Below, one piece after another: positions 25,029 to 64,000 of a stretch of 64,000 bases of DNA (its first letter is position 1; the number at the start of each line of letters is the position of its first letter). Made by a program: the position numbers and the translations under genes. A model generated the notes under the pieces. The model ran no database searches and had not been told where the DNA came from. It saw nothing but the letters and a program-made list of their open reading frames with translations. Where the stretch lies: contig BAAHQB010000043.1 of NCBI GenBank assembly GCA_054601695.1, positions 868,001 through 932,000 of the forward strand, written 5' to 3'. This stretch comes from Amorphochlora amoebiformis (taxonomy: Eukaryota > Cercozoa > Chlorarachniophyceae).

Positions 25029-25287
25029 ACAGCATGTAGAGCTAGCACGGAACCTACAGCTTTGACTATGCGGCGGCAGCTAGACTACCGTCAGTTCCTT
25101 AGAGTATCCATGTAGTAGCACAATTATCGGAACCCAGAAATTCTCGGAACCCATACGGTTCCGGAGGAAGTAAGGAAGAAAGGAAGTGTCCGACTACCGC
25201 ACAAAAGTTGTCATAGTCATTTGTCATAATCCAAACGAACTTGAATCGAACTCTGGACTACCATCTACTATGCCACTGCGCTAACAA
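25024..25287 (-). mobile_element. tRNA-derived SINE-like element, copy 2
   Basis: Read on the minus strand, the right end gives TTAGCGCAGTGGCATAG (box A-like) and then AGAGTTCGATTCAAG (box B-like; GTTCGATTC at 25242-25250), the two internal promoter blocks of a tRNA gene about 30 bases apart. No intact tRNA cloverleaf or anticodon arm is seen. The body contains CGGAACCCATACGGTTCCGG, a palindrome-rich block shared with the copy at 40258-40566. The flanks are (AT)n. Confidence 0.65.
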
Positions 25288-25289
25288 TA

Positions 25290-25331
<42 letters not shown>

Positions 25332-25611
25332 AATATATATGTATATGTACATATACATCTATGCACGCATATGTGTTTGTATGGTACCTCAGGTAAACGA
25401 AAGTAGACTATAGCATGGTATGAGCATACAACCATGAACACAACGGCCAGGAAAATCTAATATTACCAATAACATTAAAATTATACATTGCTATGTATAT
25501 ATATATATACATACATATATATATATATATATTTGTTTATATATCTAAATATACATACTATCATATACAATATATATACATATATATATATCTATATATA
25601 TATGTATATAT

Positions 25612-25647
<36 letters not shown>

Positions 25648-25650
25648 ATA

Positions 25651-25694
<44 letters not shown>

Positions 25695-26141
25695 TTAGAT
25701 GCATATTTATAAATAAACATTGTAAACTATATTATGTATTATTCTAGATGTAAACGACTGTAGATAGCACAGTCATAGAAACTTTGAGTTCCAACTATAG
25801 AAATAGTCCGAGATTTTTTGGCTACTCTCGAATCAAGGAACTATCGTAAAATGTTCGAGAACCCTCGAGAATCACTCTGGGGGTAGTCAAGAATTTCAGG
25901 TACTACCAAATAATACCGCATACCAGCCGGGTATTGACTAAACTTTGGTCTCGAATGATCTCCAGCGGATACCCAAGCGCATACATTCCTTAAGCGAGTA
26001 CCATTCATAAATCTAATCGTAATTCAAACGGCATAACTCAAACAAATTTCAACTGGATGGACCAGCAAATACGTATGCTTCATAAGCATATGCTCTGATT
26101 GCGCGTACTAAATGCATATATACGCATATATACACATATAG

Positions 26142-26206
<65 letters not shown>

Positions 26207-26238
26207 AATACAAACATGTACAAAATATACATGTCTAC

Positions 26239-26275
<37 letters not shown>

Positions 26276-26331
26276 CTAGATCAGTATATATATATATATA
26301 TATATTATGTATATCATGTATATTTCTAGGT

Positions 26332-26376
<45 letters not shown>

Positions 26377-26559
26377 CGTATATTACCGCAACGGACATAA
26401 ACGGTATATAGTCGCTCTCGGCTCGCTGTTATGGAGTTATGATAGATTTAGGAAACCTTCTTCAATTCAAACATGAAAGAAAAAGAAGAAAAGCTCAAAA
26501 AACCGGGAAAATAGCACTAAAAATACGGCTAGCAAAAAAAGGGAAAACCCACCAACCTC

Positions 26560-26691
26560 CTATGGAGTGTTAACTGAACAGGAAAAATGGTGAGCAAATT
26601 GGGTTGAAAGAAATATAAGCAAATCTTTGACCGTATCCTCGTTTATATTCTCTGTGGATGGAGCCGGGGTAGGAGCCGGGGTGGGTGAATC
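26560..26691 (-). CDS. Possible terminal exon with Pro-Thr-Ala linker, parent gene unknown
   Basis: After ACCACAG on the minus strand, 43 codons run open to a TAG at 26560-26562. The peptide begins [15 protein letters not shown], a typical flexible linker or mucin-like stalk, and ends in a mixed hydrophobic segment ([18 protein letters not shown]). It could be the 3' exon of beta-helix gene C, whose last recognised exon (31757-31811) lies upstream on the same strand. The phases do not join directly, so a further exon would be needed. Weakly supported. Confidence 0.35.
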   Translation of the reverse strand, partial: DSPTPAPTPAPSTENINEDTVKDLLIFLSTQFAHHFSCSVNTP

Positions 26692-26728
26692 CTGTGGTTT
26701 GTGATTTATTATTATAATACATATTTGG

Positions 26729-26766
<38 letters not shown>

Positions 26767-26791
26767 GTACAGTCATACCTACATACACACG

Positions 26792-26840
<49 letters not shown>

Positions 26841-27227
26841 TTTTTTGTACATGTTAATGTATACATACACGTAAATATATACTGAATACTGCAGATTATG
26901 TAACAAGAATAATAATATACCAATAATAGCAATAGTACTAGTAACTATGATTAAGAATAAAAAGAAAAAAAATAAGATGTAAACACTAGCAAGAATAACG
27001 GTAATAATAACCGATAAAAGAAGAACGCAAAAACCGGCAACTGTAACAATGATACCAGTAACAAAAACTACCAATAGTGATAATGAACAATAAAAAAAAT
27101 TGTATTCATACACACAGTAATTCATATTACCGGAAGCACAATAGAAGATTGAACATAGGAGACGGTCCGTGAGGTTCCATATCGCGTAGTTAACGCTGCA
27201 CCTAGAACCTAATTAACAATGAATATA

Positions 27228-27276
<49 letters not shown>

Positions 27277-27382
27277 GCATAGATAACCTTGTATATATAG
27301 GTTGTGTGTGTTTGCGTGTATGCATGTATACTTAACATACATATATATATATATGTGTACACTCATATATATCTATATATAT

Positions 27383-27420
<38 letters not shown>

Positions 27421-27424
<4 letters not shown>

Positions 27425-27488
27425 CGGTCATGCGTGGTCACGTGATGGTCACGCGAGGTCATGTGAGCGTGACGTTACGTTCTGTCAC

Positions 27489-27548
<60 letters not shown>

Positions 27549-27719
27549 ATATACACTACCCGGTACTACCGGCCAGGCAATCTCCGAACAATCTCCGGGA
27601 TCTCTAGCGATCTCAAGCTATCTGTAGTATACGTACGGCTATACTTCAACACGCTATCGATATCTACTCTTCGAGCCGCTTCTACCTATGCTTGATCTAT
27701 ATTGTTGCTTTACCAATAT
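27421..27719 (-). mobile_element. SINE-like dispersed element, copy 3 (partial)
   Basis: Right half: CAATCTCCGAACAATCTCCG, TCTCTAGCGATCTCAAGC and a terminal TTGCTTTACCAATAT match copies at 10806-11186 (same orientation) and 28146-28575 (opposite). The left part has GGTCACG and TCACGTGA words and the CGGTACTACCGG palindrome. An (AT)n tract interrupts the copy at 27491-27551. Confidence 0.55.
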
Positions 27720-27733
27720 ATATATATATATGT

Positions 27734-27768
<35 letters not shown>

Positions 27769-27770
27769 CA

Positions 27771-27809
<39 letters not shown>

Positions 27810-27884
27810 TGTATATTTGTAGATATGACAAGTGTGTGTGTTTGTATATACATTATATTGCATCCATTATATAAAAATATATAT

Positions 27885-27921
<37 letters not shown>

Positions 27922-28075
27922 CACATATATATATATATATATCCATGTATATAACATAATTATATACTTATATATATATATATGTAATATGTTCATATTC
28001 ATATTTACTATACTACATATTTAGGTATACATTCATTTACGTAAATACATACATACATACATACACACACACACT

Positions 28076-28138
<63 letters not shown>

Positions 28139-28145
28139 GTTACAT

Positions 28146-28568
28146 CTGCATTGTTAAAGCAACAATATAAATATCATGCGGGGACGTAGTTCGATTATAA
28201 GATATCGATGCGTAGTTCGATTACTAGATGTGGATAGCCTAAGCATAATACTCCAGATAGCTGGATATTCTTGGAGATTGTCTTATCTGGTAGTACCCGG
28301 TAGTACCCGGTAATAATAGTGCTTCAAGGAGGCGTAGGCGTAGTAGAGCGTGACGTCACGCCATGTCACACACACAATAAACCGACTGTACCCCACCGTA
28401 AGTACCCTTTTGTGACCCAATCAATTAGTACCCATGTACCCATGCAGTTACAGTACCCATGCATGAAAATTTGGCCTTCCATCATTCAGAATCCGACGGA
28501 CTTTAATCGAGCCTAATTCCAGACTACAATATGCTAATGCCAACGTCTGGACTACCATTGCGCTAGCA

Positions 28569-28575
<7 letters not shown>
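28146..28575 (+). mobile_element. SINE-like dispersed element, copy 4
   Basis: Starts ATTGTTAAAGCAACAATAT, then GACGTAGTTCGATTA (box B-like), GTAGTACCCGGTAGTACCCG and GCGTGACGTCACGCC. It ends with the complement of TGCTAGCGCAATGGTAGTCC, the tRNA-like head seen in the other copies. Both ends therefore carry tRNA-like heads in inverted orientation, so the unit may be two SINEs tail to tail or a foldback derivative. Confidence 0.55.
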
Positions 28576-28620
<45 letters not shown>

Positions 28621-28756
28621 CTATGTATACAATATATATTACAGAATATTTGTTTGTATATATATATATATATATATATATACATGTTTTAAGTTATGTA
28701 TATGTGACAGTACATCGTTTCGGGAGAGACGGTCCTGAAACGCGCTGGCTTTCTGG

Positions 28757-28793
<37 letters not shown>

Positions 28794-28989
28794 TGAATAT
28801 ATCTATATATATATATATTGTATACATTTACATGCATATAAATAACATAGATGTATTGGGATTCTTTATCTATGCATTGGGATTCTTTTATTGATATCTA
28901 GAAAGACCACTTCAGATTTAAAATTCCATTAACATGTTACAATTTAAAGCGTACAAATATTACATATATTTGAATGAAAACTTTATACA

Positions 28990-29475
28990 CGACCTAATTT
29001 AGGTGGCGTCCTAAATACAAATTTTGTTATAACGACCTAATTTAGGTTGGGAGCCACCTAATGGGGTTGACCTAATTAAGGTGGCGCGTCACCTAAGGTG
29101 GATGGCCTGAGGTAGGGCTACCCACATAAGGTGGGTGACCTAAGGTGGTGTGCCAAATAAGGTAGGTGACCTAATTAGGTGCGGCTCCACCTAAGGTGAG
29201 TGACCTAATAAAGATGGGGCGCCATCCAAGGTGGGTGACCTAGTTTAGGTGAGGCGCCATAAGCGACCGAAGGTTCGGCTGCATACAAAGGACCAAAGGT
29301 TGGTGACATGAGGTAGGGCGCCACCTGAGGTATACCTAAGGTGGGGTGATCTAAGGTGGGGAGCCACCTAAGGTGATGACCAAATTAAGGTGCGGCACCA
29401 CCTAAGGTGTTTGACCTAATCAAGGTCGGGTGCCATCTAAGGTGCTTGGCGCCACCTAAGGTGGTGATCTAACAC
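28990..29475. repeat. Minisatellite of ACCTAAGGTGG units
   Basis: About 490 bases are built of imperfect repeats of GACCTAA, AAGGTGG and GGCGCCACCTAAGGTG words, spaced roughly 15 and 30-35 bases apart. The core CCACCTAAGGTGG is almost self-complementary, so the array is a series of small potential hairpins. It is the only GC-containing minisatellite of this type in the window. Confidence 0.85.
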
Positions 29476-29716
29476 TATGTTATGTATATATATACATAAT
29501 CAATGTACAAGCACACACAAAAACACAGATATATATACATATATATATATATATATACATACATATATATATACATATATATACATATATAAATATACAT
29601 ACACATATATATATTTACACATACATAATTTGTAGATATATATCTACTCTACATAGAACTCACATAAATACCATGTTATGTACGTACATATATATATATA
29701 TATTTGTATATATATA

Positions 29717-29747
<31 letters not shown>

Positions 29748-29841
29748 CAACATAAACATTTAAATAGACGCATTTACACACGCGCATGCACAACAGACAC
29801 GCATCCATATATACATAATATATAAATATATATAAATATAG

Positions 29842-29903
<62 letters not shown>

Positions 29904-29949
29904 CATACTTATACATACATACATATGTGTATACATAAACATATGTATA

Positions 29950-29998
<49 letters not shown>

Positions 29999-30059
29999 TA
30001 TATATACATATATATATACATTTATATATTTATGCATACGTATCGTATTGATATAATAC

Positions 30060-30330
30060 ACCGACCTGATCTGCCTCTGCACCCGAACCGTATGTGAGTG
30101 TAAAATCAAGAATCTAATTGAAATGACATTACGTAGGTTATTCTCAAAAGTCTAGAACAGTTTCGAAATACTTGGCAATCGAGTGGTGTTCTCACAGAGA
30201 ATGTCAAGATAAGGATATGATTAACAATGCTACCGAAGAGCCGCATGTGAGAGACGTACGCACGTTTGAGTCCGCCAGGCCCGACTCGTTAACTAGCTTG
30301 GACTATATCACATATTGTAAATATGTATAC
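30060..30330 (+). other. Unique block with open plus-strand segments, possible exon
   Basis: After CACAG, about 42 codons are open, giving DKDMINNATEEPHVRD and TFESARPDSLTSLDYI, followed by a GTATAC donor near 30327. An adjoining frame at 30070-30165 is also open (YTDLICLCTRTVCECK). I recognise no family and no linked exons. Composition is coding-like, but this may be chance. Confidence 0.25.
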
Positions 30331-30543
30331 ATGTATGTACACACACACACACACATATATATATATATGTATGTATATATATATATTTACATATATGTGT
30401 CAATTATTATTATTGCTTACCCTAACATCCACGAGTAGGGACCCAGGATTTTTGCAATCGACGCTTGGAAATGTCATGGAACCTATATAAATTATATCCG
30501 TATACCATTAGATTTCCAAATATGTAAAACTAAGTAAATAAAT

Positions 30544-30580
<37 letters not shown>

Positions 30581-30731
30581 GAAGTTTTACATATTCTATG
30601 TACGTGCACGAATGCTGACGCGTTTTCATTAAATATCTGATGATGTACATGTATGTTGTGTATTTGAATAAAATACATAAATTACATAAAAGTATATATA
30701 TACCATTATATACATATATATCTACATATAT

Positions 30732-30823
<92 letters not shown>

Positions 30824-31086
30824 GCATATATATATTTATATATGTACAAATATATTTGTATATATATATTCTTATAAGTGCAACCATAGAGAAGAGCAGA
30901 TGTCACGCCGTCTGTCGTACAAGTGCTTGATACCGCAGAGGAAAGAAGATATCCTTTGAGGTTTATGTGCATATTGGAAGGCATATATATGCGTGTGCAG
31001 AAAACATATTCATATCAATATTTACGAGTATAATACTCATGTATGTGTATATTTATATGTGTTTATATATGCTAGGCATGTTCATT

Positions 31087-31123
<37 letters not shown>

Positions 31124-31278
31124 GTATATGTATGTAAATATAAAGATACATGCATGCGTATTATGTATATATATATATATAATGCATACGTATATATATA
31201 TATATATATATATATGTAAATATATATTATTTAATATATATACATATATATGTATTGATATGCATATATATGTATATC

Positions 31279-31746
<468 letters not shown>

Positions 31747-31756
31747 ATTATTCTAC

Positions 31757-40812
<9,056 letters not shown>

Positions 40813-40888
40813 CTGTTTAAACGAAGGAAGAATTAATTAAAAGCATGAGAATCTTGTTTAAATAAAGAGGAATTTACTGGCAGTGGAA

Positions 40889-50829
<9,941 letters not shown>

Positions 50830-50841
50830 CTGAGATTGGGC

Positions 50842-50882
<41 letters not shown>

Positions 50883-50934
50883 ATATATACATAAAATATA
50901 TATATATATGTATATATATACATATATGTATATA

Positions 50935-50996
<62 letters not shown>

Positions 50997-51019
50997 TATA
51001 TTTATGTAAATATATATAA

Positions 51020-51077
<58 letters not shown>

Positions 51078-51191
51078 GCATATATATATATATGCATATA
51101 TATATATATGTATATATAGATATTTGGAAATATATATATCCATATGTATGGATACATACACATGTACACATATTATTTATATATCTATATT

Positions 51192-51253
<62 letters not shown>

Positions 51254-51257
51254 GTGT

Positions 51258-51290
51258 TATAGCTGCCTCTTGTTTAGTAGAATTGTGGCT
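51258..51290 (+). repeat. Short dispersed repeat, copy 3 of 3
   Basis: CTGCCTCTTGTTTAGTAGAA followed by TTGTGGCTTC matches 16616-16652. It lies between genes B and A in unique sequence (51258-51480) in which I found no exon. Confidence 0.55.
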
Positions 51291-51498
51291 TCATGTTTGT
51301 AGTATGCATGCTACGCATGCTATTTGTGTCGTGGTCTAATATCGTGATATTTGTGTCTGATAGACCAGTTCGATTGTGAATTCTTTTTGAATGTGACAAA
51401 ATGGGCGCTTTTCAAATTGGGTCACATTTCGTAAGCATAACGAAACATTACACTCTTGTGTATTGTAGGATTAACAATCACACATAAATATACAAATA

Positions 51499-51549
<51 letters not shown>

Positions 51550-51622
51550 ACATATATTGTATGTATATATATATACTCATTATATATACTATAAAATGTT
51601 GATGTATGTATATGATATCTAT

Positions 51623-51723
<101 letters not shown>

Positions 51724-51786
51724 CATACATTTACATATATATATATATATACATATGTATATATATCTATAGGACGTGTATATATG

Positions 51787-51846
<60 letters not shown>

Positions 51847-51901
51847 CATATTTATACACTTTGCATACTTAATTATTCATTTATTTACTATATACCCAAA
51901 A

Positions 51902-51947
<46 letters not shown>

Positions 51948-51979
51948 TTTGATATATAAATATGTATATATATATATAT

Positions 51980-63663
<11,684 letters not shown>

Positions 63664-63729
63664 TTTATCAGAAAGCCAAGACCTTGTTATACATAAATAT
63701 TTTCAATATGATATGAATACATTTAAATA

Positions 63730-63760
<31 letters not shown>

Positions 63761-63771
63761 GTATATATTTA

Positions 63772-63802
<31 letters not shown>

Positions 63803-63809
63803 GTATATA

Positions 63810-63862
<53 letters not shown>

Positions 63863-63937
63863 CATTCACGTTTATAGTATAAATATCATATTATATATAG
63901 ATTTATTAAATTAAACACACATATAAATATATATACG

Positions 63938-64000
<63 letters not shown>
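63664..64000. other. Right edge: AT-rich sequence upstream of gene A
   Basis: Mostly (AT)n with short unique stretches. The signal-peptide exon and promoter of gene A should lie here or beyond the window. A 59-base direct repeat of TATATATGTATATATTTAAT type is visible at 63750-63815. No exon recognised. Confidence 0.5.

Noticed and set aside
25230-25287. Functional tRNA gene
   Set aside because: Box A and box B are present, but no acceptor stem or anticodon arm can be folded, and the sequence recurs as part of a longer dispersed element.
26712-27125. Hydrophobic 137-residue minus-strand protein
   Set aside because: Its membrane-like composition comes from AT/AAT-rich low-complexity sequence. 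There are no splice borders or family resemblance.
28060-28135. CRISPR-like or regularly spaced array
   Set aside because: The regularity here and elsewhere is simple AC/AT repeat without unique spacers, and the genome is eukaryotic.

Overview
The window is nuclear DNA from an intron-dense eukaryote, probably a unicellular one; I cannot name the species from sequence alone. At first sight it is almost all (AT)n microsatellite, and most long open frames are tyrosine/isoleucine artefacts of that repeat. Coding exons of 15 to 180 bases can nevertheless be read between the repeats. They have GT-AG (occasionally GC-AG) borders and phases that join into recognisable proteins. Nearly every intron contains one or more (AT)n tracts, and many also carry degenerate TTAGGG/CCCTAA motifs.

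Layout. (1) 1-5013: AT repeats, a 30-bp hairpin and a CTAG-rich unique block; no gene found. (2) 5014-11788, minus strand: ten exons of a triose-phosphate/nucleotide-sugar transporter-like protein; its first exons were not found. (3) 13671-21907, plus strand: about 21 exons of a CAMK-like protein kinase with an MGC amino terminus and an HKD instead of HRD catalytic motif. (4) 21908-31756: mostly repeats, with copies of a tRNA-derived SINE-like element, a 0.5-kb minisatellite and a few possible orphan exons. (5) 31757-63663, minus strand: three tandem paralogues, here called C, B and A from left to right, each of about 18-20 exons. They encode proteins that closely resemble bacterial secreted right-handed parallel beta-helix proteins.

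The beta-helix cluster is the main discovery. It is a bacterial-type family split by many repeat-filled introns, with intron positions that differ between paralogues, a four-copy exon array in gene B (48976-49407), a duplicated 3' exon pair in gene A, and several decayed partial exon copies. The simplest reading is transfer from a bacterium (or very old shared ancestry), intron gain, tandem gene duplication and continuing exon duplication promoted by the (AT)n tracts. No functional link between the transporter, kinase and beta-helix genes can be read from the sequence.

All exon calls were made by eye from frame continuity, splice borders and family resemblance. No search or transcript data were available, so individual borders may be off by a few bases.
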